Shown piece after piece: positions 44,158-53,182 of a stretch of DNA of 64,000 nt. The first letter of the stretch is position 1. Every line of letters starts with the position of its first letter. The position numbers and the translations under genes were made by a program. Source of the stretch: Pseudomonas sp. G2-4 (GTDB taxonomy: Bacteria; Pseudomonadota; Gammaproteobacteria; Pseudomonadales; Pseudomonadaceae); NCBI RefSeq assembly GCF_030064125.1, contig NZ_CP125957.1, positions 1,674,001-1,738,000 of the forward strand. Reading direction: 5' to 3'. The notes under the pieces were generated by a model, which saw nothing but the letters and a program-made list of their open reading frames with translations, did no database searches and was not told where the DNA came from.

Positions 44158-45366
44158 ATGACCCAAGTCGCCCAGATGTCTCCTGTCCCTGAGCCGGGGC
44201 TCATGTCGTCCGCCGAGCAGGCAAGCCGGCTTGGACTTGAACAGTCGTTTTCGCTGTTCAATCAGATGTCCAGCCAACTGACCGATTCCTACAGCCTGCT
44301 CGAAGCTCGGGTCACCGAACTCAAGGGTGAGCTGGCGGTGGTCAGTGCCCAGCGCATGCAGGAGCTGGCGGAAAAAGAACGCCTGGCTAATCGCCTGCAA
44401 AATCTGCTCGATCTGTTGCCCGGTGGCGTGATTGTCATTGATGCCCACGGCCGCGTGCGTGAAGCCAATCCGGCAGCCTGCGAGTTGCTTGGCTTGCCGC
44501 TGGAAGGTGAGTTGTGGCGGCATGTCATCGCCCGCTGCTTCGCCCCTCGTGAAGACGACGGCCATGAGGTGTCCCTCAAGGACGGTCGTCGTCTGTCCAT
44601 TTCGACGCGTTCGCTGGATGCCGAGCCTGGGCAATTGGTGCTGCTCAACGATCTGACTGAAACCCGTCACCTGCAGGATCAACTGGCCCGTCATGAGCGC
44701 TTGTCTTCCCTGGGGCGGATGGTCGCGTCGCTGGCTCATCAAATTCGTACGCCGCTCTCTGCTGCCCTTCTGTACGCCAGTCATCTGACTGAACAGCAAC
44801 TGCCGATGGAAACCCAGCAGCGGTTCGCCGGGCGCCTAAAAGAGCGCCTGCACGAGTTGGAGCATCAAGTGCGCGACATGCTGGTATTCGCCCGTGGCGA
44901 ACTGCCGCTGACCGACCGCATCACCCCAAAAGCCCTGCTGCAGTCCTTGCAGGCGGCGGCGTTGACCCATGTGCAGGATCTGCCGATCCGCTGGCAGTGC
45001 GACAGTCATGCCGGTGAGGTGCTGTGTAACCGCGACACCCTGGTGGGCGCCGTGTTGAACCTCATCGAAAATGCAATCCAGGCCAGCGGCGGCAATGCCC
45101 GCTTGAAGGTGCACTTGTATACCCGTGACAACACCTTGCGCCTGTGTGTCAGCGACAGTGGCAGCGGTATCGAGCCGGCCGTGCTGGCGCGTCTTGGGGA
45201 GCCGTTCTTCACTACCAAGACCACCGGCACAGGCCTGGGCCTGACCGTGGTCAAGGCCGTGGCCCGTGCGCATCAGGGCGAATTGCAATTGCGTTCGCGG
45301 CTGGGGCGCGGGACCTGTGCGCTGGTGCTCTTGCCGCTGTTTTCCAGCGCATCGGGCGTGGAGTAA
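44158..45366 (+). CDS. fleS: Flagellar sensor histidine kinase FleS
   Basis: A 402-residue cytosolic two-component kinase. It has an N-terminal coiled region, a PAS domain (about 83-170), a HisKA domain with the phospho-accepting His194 (SLAHQIRTPLS) and a C-terminal HATPase (NLIENAIQASGG, DSGSGI, TGTGLGL). There is no membrane segment, as is usual for FleS. It works with FleR encoded 4 bases downstream. Confidence 0.96.
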   Translation: MTQVAQMSPVPEPGLMSSAEQASRLGLEQSFSLFNQMSSQLTDSYSLLEARVTELKGELAVVSAQRMQELAEKERLANRLQNLLDLLPGGVIVIDAHGRVREANPAACELLGLPLEGELWRHVIARCFAPREDDGHEVSLKDGRRLSISTRSLDAEPGQLVLLNDLTETRHLQDQLARHERLSSLGRMVASLAHQIRTPLSAALLYASHLTEQQLPMETQQRFAGRLKERLHELEHQVRDMLVFARGELPLTDRITPKALLQSLQAAALTHVQDLPIRWQCDSHAGEVLCNRDTLVGAVLNLIENAIQASGGNARLKVHLYTRDNTLRLCVSDSGSGIEPAVLARLGEPFFTTKTTGTGLGLTVVKAVARAHQGELQLRSRLGRGTCALVLLPLFSSASGVE

Positions 45367-45370
45367 GGTC

Positions 45371-46765
45371 ATGGCGATCAAGGTGTTACTGGTTGAGGAT
45401 GACCGGGCCCTGCGCGAAGCGCTGGCCGATACGCTGGTATTGGCCGGGCACGATTACACCGCCGTCGGTTCGGCGGAAGAGGCGCTGCTGGCGGTGGGCC
45501 GGGAAGCGTTCAGCCTGGTGGTCAGCGACGTCAACATGCCCGGCATGGACGGTCATCAGCTGCTTGGCCTGTTGCGTGCCCGCCAGCCGCAACTGCCGGT
45601 CTTGCTGATGACTGCCCATGGCGCCGTCGAGCGCGCGGTGGATGCCATGCGCCAGGGCGCCGCGGATTATCTGGTCAAGCCGTTCGAGCCCAAGGCGCTG
45701 TTGGACCTGGTGGCGCGCCATGCCCTGGGCAGCCCGGTCGTCGAGGGGGAGGGGCCGGTGGCACTCGAGCCGGCCAGCGCGCAGTTGCTGGAGTTGGCGG
45801 CGCGGGTGGCGCGCAGCGATTCGACGGTGTTGATTTCCGGCGAGTCAGGCACCGGCAAGGAAGTGCTGGCGCGCTACATCCACCAGCAATCCCGGCGCGC
45901 CAACGAACCGTTCATTGCCATCAACTGTGCGGCGATTCCCGACAACATGCTTGAGGCCACGCTGTTCGGTCACGAAAAAGGTTCGTTCACAGGTGCCATT
46001 GCGGCCCAGGCCGGCAAGTTCGAGCAAGCCGATGGCGGCACCATCTTGCTGGATGAAATTTCCGAAATGCCCATGGGCTTGCAGGCCAAGTTGCTGCGAG
46101 TGTTGCAAGAGCGGGAAGTGGAGCGGGTCGGTGCGCGCAAGCCCATCAGCCTGGACATCCGTGTGGTGGCGACCACCAACCGTGACCTGGCCGGCGAAGT
46201 GGCGGCAGGGCGTTTCCGAGAAGACCTTTATTATCGCCTCTCGGTATTCCCGCTGGCCTGGCGCCCGTTGCGCGAGCGTACCGCCGATATCCTTCCGCTG
46301 GCCGAACGTCTGCTGGCCAAGCACGTCAACAAAATGAAGCATGCAGCGGCCCGATTGTCGCCCCAGGCCCAGGCTTTCCTGATTGCCTACCCTTGGCCTG
46401 GCAACGTGCGAGAGTTGGATAACGCCATTCAGCGGGCATTGATCCTGCAGCAGGGTGGTTTGATCCAGCCGGAAGATTTCTGCCTTTCCGGGCCGGTAGC
46501 TTGTGCGCCGTTGCCTGTACTGTCGCCTTCACCGGCGCCGACGCTCGCCTCCCCGATGGAAATCGAAGGGGAGTCAGCTGGCGCCTTGGGAGACGACCTG
46601 CGTCGTCGTGAATTCCAGATGATCATCGACACCTTGCGCGCCGAACGAGGCCGTCGCAAGGAGGCTGCCGAACGCCTGGGAATCAGCCCGCGTACCCTGC
46701 GCTATAAGTTGGCGCAAATGCGTGATGCTGGAATGGACGTCGAGGCGTATCTCTTCGCCAGTTGA
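45371..46765 (+). CDS. fleR: Flagellar response regulator FleR
   Basis: A 464-residue NtrC-type regulator for class III flagellar genes. It contains a receiver domain with phospho-acceptor Asp53 (VSDVNMPGMDG), an AAA+ domain with Walker A GESGTGKE (157-164) and a C-terminal Fis-type helix-turn-helix (EAAERLGISPRTLRYKL). The sigma-54-contact loop reads GSFTGA (204-209) instead of GAFTGA. The ATG at 45371 is preceded by AAGG. It is co-transcribed with fleS. Confidence 0.96.
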   Translation: MAIKVLLVEDDRALREALADTLVLAGHDYTAVGSAEEALLAVGREAFSLVVSDVNMPGMDGHQLLGLLRARQPQLPVLLMTAHGAVERAVDAMRQGAADYLVKPFEPKALLDLVARHALGSPVVEGEGPVALEPASAQLLELAARVARSDSTVLISGESGTGKEVLARYIHQQSRRANEPFIAINCAAIPDNMLEATLFGHEKGSFTGAIAAQAGKFEQADGGTILLDEISEMPMGLQAKLLRVLQEREVERVGARKPISLDIRVVATTNRDLAGEVAAGRFREDLYYRLSVFPLAWRPLRERTADILPLAERLLAKHVNKMKHAAARLSPQAQAFLIAYPWPGNVRELDNAIQRALILQQGGLIQPEDFCLSGPVACAPLPVLSPSPAPTLASPMEIEGESAGALGDDLRRREFQMIIDTLRAERGRRKEAAERLGISPRTLRYKLAQMRDAGMDVEAYLFAS

Positions 46766-46771
46766 AACCCT

Positions 46772-46861
46772 TGTGGGAGCGAGCTTGCTCGCGATAGCGG
46801 TGGGTCAGTCAGATTGATGTGGGATGTGACTGAGTCATCGCGAGCAAGCTCGCTCCCACAG
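46772..46861. repeat. REPIN before fliE
   Basis: Inverted TGTGGGAGCGAGCTTGCTCGCG arms flank a short spacer. The right arm ends 35 bases before the fliE sigma-54 promoter. Confidence 0.92.
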
Positions 46862-46895
46862 AGGGGCGCGCATTTGTTTCTTTCGGCCATGGAGC

Positions 46896-46911
46896 TGGCA
46901 CCCTTGTTGCT
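46896..46911 (+). promoter_or_regulatory. Sigma-54 promoter of fliE operon
   Basis: TGGCAC-N5-TTGCT is a perfect consensus match, 62 bases before fliE. Confidence 0.95.
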
Positions 46912-46972
46912 AACACCAGTGTACCCGCGGAGTAAGTGTCAAAAAAATGCGGGCCGCCAGAGAGAGTAGACC

Positions 46973-47299
46973 ATGAGCCAAGGTATTGAATTTAATCGGT
47001 TGATGCTGGACATGCGGGCCATGCAGATGGACGCCATGGCCCAGCCCAAATCGGTCGCGGTCCCACAGGTGGGCGGCAGTAGCTTTTCCGACATGCTCGG
47101 CCAAGCCGTCAATAAAGTGAACGATACGCAGCAGGCATCGAGCCAGTTGGCCAGTGCTTTCGAGATTGGCAAAAGTGGCGTCGACCTGACTGACGTAATG
47201 ATCTCTTCGCAGAAAGCCTCTGTCTCGTTCCAGGCGTTGACCCAGGTTCGCAACAAGCTGGTTCAAGCCTATCAAGACATCATGCAGATGCCGGTCTAA
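46973..47299 (+). CDS. fliE: Hook-basal body adapter FliE
   Basis: A 108-residue protein that links the MS ring to the proximal rod. The conserved C-terminal half ([20 protein letters not shown], then [16 protein letters not shown]) is typical. It is the first gene of fliEFGHIJ, driven by the consensus sigma-54 site at 46896. Confidence 0.97.
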   Translation: MSQGIEFNRLMLDMRAMQMDAMAQPKSVAVPQVGGSSFSDMLGQAVNKVNDTQQASSQLASAFEIGKSGVDLTDVMISSQKASVSFQALTQVRNKLVQAYQDIMQMPV

Positions 47300-47314
47300 G
47301 GAAGCTATTGAGTC

Positions 47315-49099
47315 ATGGCAGAAGCAGCCTCTGATAACGTTCCGGCCAAGGCCTCTCCGATAGACGGCAAACCGCCGCTGTTCGGCCTGTCCTTCCTGGA
47401 AAACCTCTCCGAGATGACCATGTTGCGTCAGGTGGGCCTGTTGGTGGGTCTGGCTGCAAGCGTGGCGATTGGTTTTGCCGTAGTGCTGTGGTCCCAGCAG
47501 CCGGACTACCGTCCTTTGTATGGCAGCCTGGAAGGCCTGGACGCCAAGCAAGTCATGGAAACCCTGGCTTCCGCCGACATTCCTTACACCGTTGAGCCTA
47601 ATTCCGGTGCCTTGCTGGTCAAGGCCGATGACGTTGCCCGTGCGCGGCTGAAGCTGGCCGCCGCCGGCGTGACGCCTACCGATGGCAACATCGGTTTCGA
47701 GATTCTCGACAAGGACCAAGGCCTGGGCACCAGCCAGTTCATGGAAGCGACCCGTTATCGTCGCGGCCTGGAAGGCGAGCTGGCGCGCACCATCTCCAGC
47801 CTGAACAATGTCAAGGGTGCCCGCGTTCACCTGGCCATCCCTAAAAGCTCGGTGTTTGTGCGCGATGAGCGCAAACCGAGTGCTTCGGTACTGGTGGAAT
47901 TGTACTCGGGCCGCTCCCTGGAGCCAGGCCAGGTGCTTGCCATCATCAATCTGGTGGCGACCAGCGTACCTGAGTTGAGCAAATCGCAAATTACTGTGGT
48001 CGACCAGAAAGGCAACCTGCTATCTGATCAGGCGGAAAACTCCGCACTGACCATGGCCGGCAAGCAGTTCGATTACAGCCGCCGCATGGAAGGCATGCTG
48101 ACCCAGCGGGTGCACAACATCCTGCAACCGATCCTGGGTAACGATCGCTATAAGGCCGAAGTGTCGGCCGATGTGGATTTCAGCGCCGTTGAGTCGACGT
48201 CCGAACAGTTCAACCCCGATCAACCGGCGTTGCGCAGCGAGCAGTCGGTGACTGAGCAGCGTACTTCCAGCAATGGCCCGCAAGGCGTGCCGGGTGCCCT
48301 GAGCAATCAGCCGCCAACGCCCGCCACTGCGCCGCAAGTTGCCGGTGGTGGCGCAGCCGCCGCTGGCATGGTGCAGCCAGGCCAGCCACTGATCGACGCC
48401 AATGGCCAGCAGATCATGGACCCGGCCACCGGCCAGCCGATGCTGGCGCCGTACCCGGCCGACAAGCGTCAGCAGTCGACCAAGAACTTCGAGTTGGACC
48501 GTTCCATCAGCCACACCAAGCAACAACAGGGCCGTTTGAATCGCCTGTCGGTGGCCGTGGTGGTGGACGATCAGGTCAAGGTCAACCCGGCCAACGGTGA
48601 AACCAGCCGTGCACCGTGGAACGCCGACGAATTGGCGCGTTTTACCCGCCTGGTGCAGGACGCCGTGGGTTTCGATGCCAGCCGTGGCGACAGCGTCAGC
48701 GTGATCAACGTGCCGTTTTCCTTGGAGCGTGCTGAAGTCATTGCCGATGTTCCGTTTTATTCGCAACCCTGGTTCTGGGATGTGGTCAAGCAAGTATTGG
48801 GTGTGCTGTTCATCCTGATCCTGGTCTTTGGCGTGCTGCGTCCGGTGCTCAACAACATCACCGGCGGCGGCAAGAACAAGCAGTTGGCTGGCTTGGGTGA
48901 TGTAGAGCTGGGAGGCATGGGCGGCCTTGATGGCGAATTGGCCAACGATCGCGTCAGCCTCGGCGGGCCGCAGAGCATTCTGCTGCCAAGCCCGAGCGAA
49001 GGCTATGACGCGCAGTTGAACGCCATCAAGAGTCTGGTGGCAGAAGACCCGGGCCGTGTGGCTCAGGTCGTGAAAGAGTGGATTAACGCAGATGAGTGA
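47315..49099 (+). CDS. fliF: MS-ring protein FliF
   Basis: A 594-residue inner-membrane ring protein with two membrane helices (about 38-58 and 490-512), a large periplasmic ring-building region between them, and a C-terminal cytoplasmic tail that binds FliG. The Pro/Gln-rich insertion around 320-380 is a variable loop. It overlaps fliG by 8 bases. Confidence 0.97.
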   Translation: MAEAASDNVPAKASPIDGKPPLFGLSFLENLSEMTMLRQVGLLVGLAASVAIGFAVVLWSQQPDYRPLYGSLEGLDAKQVMETLASADIPYTVEPNSGALLVKADDVARARLKLAAAGVTPTDGNIGFEILDKDQGLGTSQFMEATRYRRGLEGELARTISSLNNVKGARVHLAIPKSSVFVRDERKPSASVLVELYSGRSLEPGQVLAIINLVATSVPELSKSQITVVDQKGNLLSDQAENSALTMAGKQFDYSRRMEGMLTQRVHNILQPILGNDRYKAEVSADVDFSAVESTSEQFNPDQPALRSEQSVTEQRTSSNGPQGVPGALSNQPPTPATAPQVAGGGAAAAGMVQPGQPLIDANGQQIMDPATGQPMLAPYPADKRQQSTKNFELDRSISHTKQQQGRLNRLSVAVVVDDQVKVNPANGETSRAPWNADELARFTRLVQDAVGFDASRGDSVSVINVPFSLERAEVIADVPFYSQPWFWDVVKQVLGVLFILILVFGVLRPVLNNITGGGKNKQLAGLGDVELGGMGGLDGELANDRVSLGGPQSILLPSPSEGYDAQLNAIKSLVAEDPGRVAQVVKEWINADE

Positions 49100-50111
49100 T
49101 AATCGAGCCGCTGTTGCCAAATTGTCCCGGGTCGACAAAGCCGCGATTTTGCTGCTGTCCCTGGGTTCGACCGACGCCGCCCAAGTTTTGCGCCACATGG
49201 GGCCCAAGGAGGTCCAGCGTGTGGGCGTGGCCATGGCGCAGATGGGCAATGTGCACCGTGAGCAGGTCGAACAGGTCATGAGCGAGTTCGTCGACATCGT
49301 CGGCGATCAGACCAGCCTGGGCGTCGGTTCCGATGACTACGTGCGCAAGATGCTGACCCAGGCATTGGGCGAGGACAAGGCCAACGGCCTCATCGACCGG
49401 ATTCTGCTGGGCGGCAATACCAGCGGCCTGGACAGCCTCAAGTGGATGGAGCCTCGTGCCGTTGCCGACGTGATCCGTTACGAGCACCCGCAGATCCAGG
49501 CGATCGTGGTGGCCTACCTCGATCCTGACCAGGCCGGTGAAGTGCTGGGCAACTTCGACCATAAAGTGCGGCTGGACATCATTCTGCGGGTGTCCTCGCT
49601 CAACACCGTGCAACCGGCGGCCCTGAAAGAATTGAACCAGATTCTCGAGAAGCAGTTCTCGGGCAATTCCAATGCCTCGCGCACCACCTTGGGTGGTATC
49701 AAGCGTGCGGCGGATATCATGAACTTCCTCGACAGTTCGATCGAAGGTCAGTTGATGGATTCGATCCGCGAAGTCGACGAGGACCTGTCCGGTCAGATCG
49801 AAGACCTCATGTTCGTGTTCAACAACCTTTCGGATGTCGACGACCGTGGCATCCAGGCACTGTTGCGCGAAGTGTCCTCCGATGTGCTGGTGTTGGCCCT
49901 CAAGGGTTCGGACGAAGGCGTCAAGGAGAAGATCTTCAAGAACATGTCCAAACGAGCGGCCGAACTGTTGCGCGACGATCTCGAGGCCAAAGGCCCGGTG
50001 CGCGTCAGCGACGTGGAAACCGCACAGAAGGAAATCCTCACCATCGCCCGCCGTATGGCCGAAGCCGGAGAGATCGTTCTCGGTGGCAAGGGCGGCGAAG
50101 AGATGATCTAA
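49092..50111 (+). CDS. fliG: Motor switch protein FliG
   Basis: A 339-residue rotor protein. The C-terminal domain carries the charged residues that interact with the stator (region LFVFNNLSDVDDRGIQALLREV to the end), and the central EHPQIQAIVVAYL motif contacts FliM. It is full-length compared with P. aeruginosa FliG. It overlaps fliF and is followed 7 bases later by fliH. Confidence 0.98.
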   Translation: MSDNRAAVAKLSRVDKAAILLLSLGSTDAAQVLRHMGPKEVQRVGVAMAQMGNVHREQVEQVMSEFVDIVGDQTSLGVGSDDYVRKMLTQALGEDKANGLIDRILLGGNTSGLDSLKWMEPRAVADVIRYEHPQIQAIVVAYLDPDQAGEVLGNFDHKVRLDIILRVSSLNTVQPAALKELNQILEKQFSGNSNASRTTLGGIKRAADIMNFLDSSIEGQLMDSIREVDEDLSGQIEDLMFVFNNLSDVDDRGIQALLREVSSDVLVLALKGSDEGVKEKIFKNMSKRAAELLRDDLEAKGPVRVSDVETAQKEILTIARRMAEAGEIVLGGKGGEEMI

Positions 50112-50118
50112 GGTTGTT

Positions 50119-50964
50119 ATGTCTGCCAAGAGCGATGAGTCACCCAGCGACCTGATCCGCGCCCGGGACGTCGGTGGTTTCGACGTCTGGTCGTTGCCCA
50201 GCTTCGATCCCCATGTGCCCGAGCCTGAGCCCGCGCCGGTGGAGGAACTGCCGGAGATGGAGGAGGTGCCGCTGGAGGAAGTCCAGCCACTGACCCTGGA
50301 AGAAGTCGAGAGCATTCGCCAGGAGGCCTACAACGAAGGCTTCGCCATTGGTGAGAAAGAAGGCTTCCACAGCACCACGCTCAAGGTCCGTCAGGAAGCC
50401 GACGTGGCGCTGACGGCCAAGCTGCGGGCGTTGGAATCGCTGATGCACAACCTGTTCGACCCTATCGCCGAGCAGGACACCCAGATCGAGAAATCACTGG
50501 TGGATTTGGTGCAGCACATCGCCAAACAGGTGATCCAGCGTGAATTAGCCATCGACTCGAATCAGATCGAACATGTCATGCGCGAAGCCCTCAAGCTGTT
50601 GCCGCTCGGCGTGGGCAATGTGCGGTTGTACATCAATCCTCAGGATTTCGAGCTGGTCAAAGCCTTGCGCGAGCGTCATGAAGAAACCTGGCGCATCGTC
50701 GAGGATGTTGCATTGCTGCCCGGCGGTTGCCGCGTGGAAACCGAGCACAGCCGTATCGATGCGACGGTTGAAACCCGCATCAGTCAGGTCATGGCCAAGC
50801 TGTTCGATCAATTGCACGAACAGGCCCTGCACCCAGCCGCTGCCGACTTGAGCCTGGAGTTGCCGGACGAGCCGTTGATCGCCGCTGATAACGATCTGGG
50901 CGATGGGGCAGCGGATACCTCTGAAGTGAATGTTCCTGCGCTGGACGGCCGCGATGCGCCTTGA
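50119..50964 (+). CDS. fliH: Flagellar export regulator FliH
   Basis: A 281-residue, glutamate-rich protein with an extended N-terminal helix and the C-terminal FliH domain ([25 protein letters not shown]). It binds and restrains the FliI ATPase and delivers it to the export gate. It overlaps the fliI start by 11 bases. Confidence 0.94.
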   Translation: MSAKSDESPSDLIRARDVGGFDVWSLPSFDPHVPEPEPAPVEELPEMEEVPLEEVQPLTLEEVESIRQEAYNEGFAIGEKEGFHSTTLKVRQEADVALTAKLRALESLMHNLFDPIAEQDTQIEKSLVDLVQHIAKQVIQRELAIDSNQIEHVMREALKLLPLGVGNVRLYINPQDFELVKALRERHEETWRIVEDVALLPGGCRVETEHSRIDATVETRISQVMAKLFDQLHEQALHPAAADLSLELPDEPLIAADNDLGDGAADTSEVNVPALDGRDAP

Positions 50965-52312
50965 GCGAACCAGTTTCGGCAAGCGCCTGGGCAGTTACGC
51001 CGAGGCCACCGAGTTGGCCGGCCAGCCGATCCTGGAGGGGCGCCTGCTGCGCATGGTCGGGTTGACCCTTGAAGCCGAAGGCTTGCGGGCTGCCATGGGC
51101 AGTCGCTGCATGGTGATCAACGACGACAGCTACCACCCGGTGCAGGTCGAAGCCGAAGTCATGGGCTTTTCCGGCAGCAAGGTATTTTTGATGCCGGTGG
51201 GCAGTGTCGCCGGCATTGCACCTGGCGCGCGCGTGGTGCCCCTGGCTGATACAGGTCGATTGCCCATGGGCATGGGCATGCTCGGGCGCGTGCTGGACGG
51301 GGCCGGACGTGCCTTGGACGGCAAGGGCGGGATGAAGGCCGAAGACTGGGTACCGATGGACGGCCCGACGATCAACCCCCTAAAGCGCGATCCCATCAGC
51401 GTACCGCTGGACGTGGGCATTCGTTGCATCAACGGTTTATTGACGGTTGGGCGTGGCCAGCGTCTGGGCCTGTTCGCCGGTACCGGGGTCGGTAAGAGTG
51501 TGCTGCTGGGCATGATGACCCGTTTCACTGAAGCCGACATCATCGTGGTGGGGCTGATCGGCGAGCGGGGTCGCGAGGTGAAGGAATTCATCGAGCACAT
51601 CCTGGGCGAAGAAGGGCTCAAGCGTTCGGTGGTCGTGGCCTCGCCGGCGGACGATGCACCGCTGATGCGGCTGCGGGCCGCCATGTACTGCACACGCATT
51701 GCCGAGTACTTCCGCGACAAGGGCAAGAACGTCCTGTTGCTGATGGATTCGCTGACTCGTTTCGCCCAGGCCCAGCGGGAAATCGCCCTGGCCATTGGCG
51801 AACCACCCGCCACCAAGGGCTATCCGCCTTCGGTATTTGCCAAACTGCCGAAACTGGTGGAGCGCGCCGGTAACGCGGAAAAGGGCGGCGGCTCGATCAC
51901 GGCGTTTTATACCGTGCTGTCTGAAGGCGACGACCAGCAGGATCCGATTGCCGACTCCGCGCGTGGCGTACTCGACGGGCACATCGTGCTGTCCAGGCGC
52001 CTGGCCGAGGAAGGGCATTACCCGGCCATCGACATCGAGGCGTCCATCAGCCGGGTCATGCCGTCGGTCATCAGTGCCGAGCACATGAAGCGTGCCCAGC
52101 AGTTCAAGCAGTATTGGTCGCGCTATCAGCAAAGCCGTGACCTGATCAGCGTCGGCGCCTATGTGCCTGGCGGTGACCGTGAGACCGACACCGCCATCAA
52201 TCTTTATCCGGCCATGGCCGTCTACTTGCGCCAGAGCCTGAACGACAACATCGGCATGGGCGCCAGCGAAGCGCACCTGCAGAGCATTTTCACCCCGGTC
52301 GCAGGCACGTAA
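50954..52312 (+). CDS. fliI: Flagellar export ATPase FliI
   Basis: A 452-residue F1-beta-like ATPase powering type III flagellar export. Walker A AGTGVGKS (175-182), the [16 protein letters not shown] block and the [18 protein letters not shown]alker B region are intact. The ATG at 50954 gives the normal length; an earlier ATG (50930) would overlap fliH further without a better ribosome site. Confidence 0.97.
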   Translation: MRLERTSFGKRLGSYAEATELAGQPILEGRLLRMVGLTLEAEGLRAAMGSRCMVINDDSYHPVQVEAEVMGFSGSKVFLMPVGSVAGIAPGARVVPLADTGRLPMGMGMLGRVLDGAGRALDGKGGMKAEDWVPMDGPTINPLKRDPISVPLDVGIRCINGLLTVGRGQRLGLFAGTGVGKSVLLGMMTRFTEADIIVVGLIGERGREVKEFIEHILGEEGLKRSVVVASPADDAPLMRLRAAMYCTRIAEYFRDKGKNVLLLMDSLTRFAQAQREIALAIGEPPATKGYPPSVFAKLPKLVERAGNAEKGGGSITAFYTVLSEGDDQQDPIADSARGVLDGHIVLSRRLAEEGHYPAIDIEASISRVMPSVISAEHMKRAQQFKQYWSRYQQSRDLISVGAYVPGGDRETDTAINLYPAMAVYLRQSLNDNIGMGASEAHLQSIFTPVAGT

Positions 52313-52318
52313 CCGGCC

Positions 52319-52768
52319 ATGGCCACGAGTCGCGCGGCGCGCCTGGCACCCGTAGTGGACATGGCGGAAAAGGCCGAGAAAACCGCTGTCCAGCGTTTGG
52401 CGTATTTCCAAGGGCAGGTCAAGGTTGCCGAGAGCAAACTGGCGGACCTCGAAAACTTCCGTCTCGAGTATCAGGAACAATGGATCGCCCGTGGCAGCCA
52501 TGGGGTTTCCGGGCAGTGGCTGCTGGGTTACCAAGGGTTTCTTGCGCAATTGGGCACCGCTATCGACCAGCAGCGCCAAAGCCTGGTCTGGCACCAGAAC
52601 AACCTGGAAAAAGCCCGTCAGAGCTGGCAGGAAGCCTTCGCGCGGGTCGAAGGGCTGCGCAAACTGGTGCAGCGCTACATTGACGAGGCGCGGCGCCTGG
52701 AAGACAAGCGTGAGCAGAAACTGCTGGATGAGTTGTCCCAGCGTCTGCCGCGTCAGGACCCGTATTGA
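52319..52768 (+). CDS. fliJ: Flagellar export chaperone-like FliJ
   Basis: A 149-residue coiled-coil protein, the stalk-like partner of FliI. The heptad-rich sequence and position after fliI identify it. It is the last gene of the fliE operon and is followed by an inverted repeat. Confidence 0.93.
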   Translation: MATSRAARLAPVVDMAEKAEKTAVQRLAYFQGQVKVAESKLADLENFRLEYQEQWIARGSHGVSGQWLLGYQGFLAQLGTAIDQQRQSLVWHQNNLEKARQSWQEAFARVEGLRKLVQRYIDEARRLEDKREQKLLDELSQRLPRQDPY

Positions 52769-52780
52769 TCATTGCGCCAG

Positions 52781-52808
52781 GGTTTTGTCGGCTCAATGAT
52801 CCAAAACC
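52781..52808. repeat. Inverted repeat between fliJ and the STAS gene
   Basis: GGTTTTG and CAAAACC surround a 14-base loop. No T-run follows, so an attenuator or operator role is only possible. Confidence 0.45.
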
Positions 52809-52871
52809 TTGCTCAGACCTCTACCAGATGCTAAACCTTGTACACGTATGTCCATGACAAGGAAGCCAACT

Positions 52872-53177
52872 ATGTCAGTTGTTACCGAAGTATCCGACGA
52901 TGGGAAAAAACTGACGATTTCGGTCGAAGGTCGATTCGATTTCGGACGGCATCAGGAGTTTCGTGAGTCCTACGAGAGGCTTAATACAAAGCCTGATTCC
53001 ATTGTGGTGGACCTGAAGAAAGCCACTTATCTGGACAGCTCTGCCTTGGGCATGCTCTTGCTGTTGCGTGATCATGCCGGTGGCGACGAGTCGGACATCC
53101 GGGTCGTCAACAGCAGCAGCGACGTCAAGAAAATTCTCGCGATCTCCAACTTCGACAAGCTGTTCGACATCAGTTGA
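52872..53177 (+). CDS. hsbA: STAS anti-sigma factor antagonist (HsbA-type)
   Basis: A 101-residue single STAS domain. The phosphorylatable serine region is LDSSALG (Ser56/Ser57). In P. aeruginosa, HsbA partners with HsbR in the HptB pathway and binds the anti-sigma factor FlgM or a diguanylate cyclase depending on phosphorylation. The start is chosen at the ATG after AAGGA. It overlaps an alternative TTG start of the next gene. Confidence 0.85.
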   Translation: MSVVTEVSDDGKKLTISVEGRFDFGRHQEFRESYERLNTKPDSIVVDLKKATYLDSSALGMLLLLRDHAGGDESDIRVVNSSSDVKKILAISNFDKLFDIS

Positions 53178-53182
53178 TCACC

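Noticed and set aside
48020..50315. Overlapping antisense frames across fliF and fliG
   Set aside because: Both real genes are complete and conserved; the antisense frames have no motifs.
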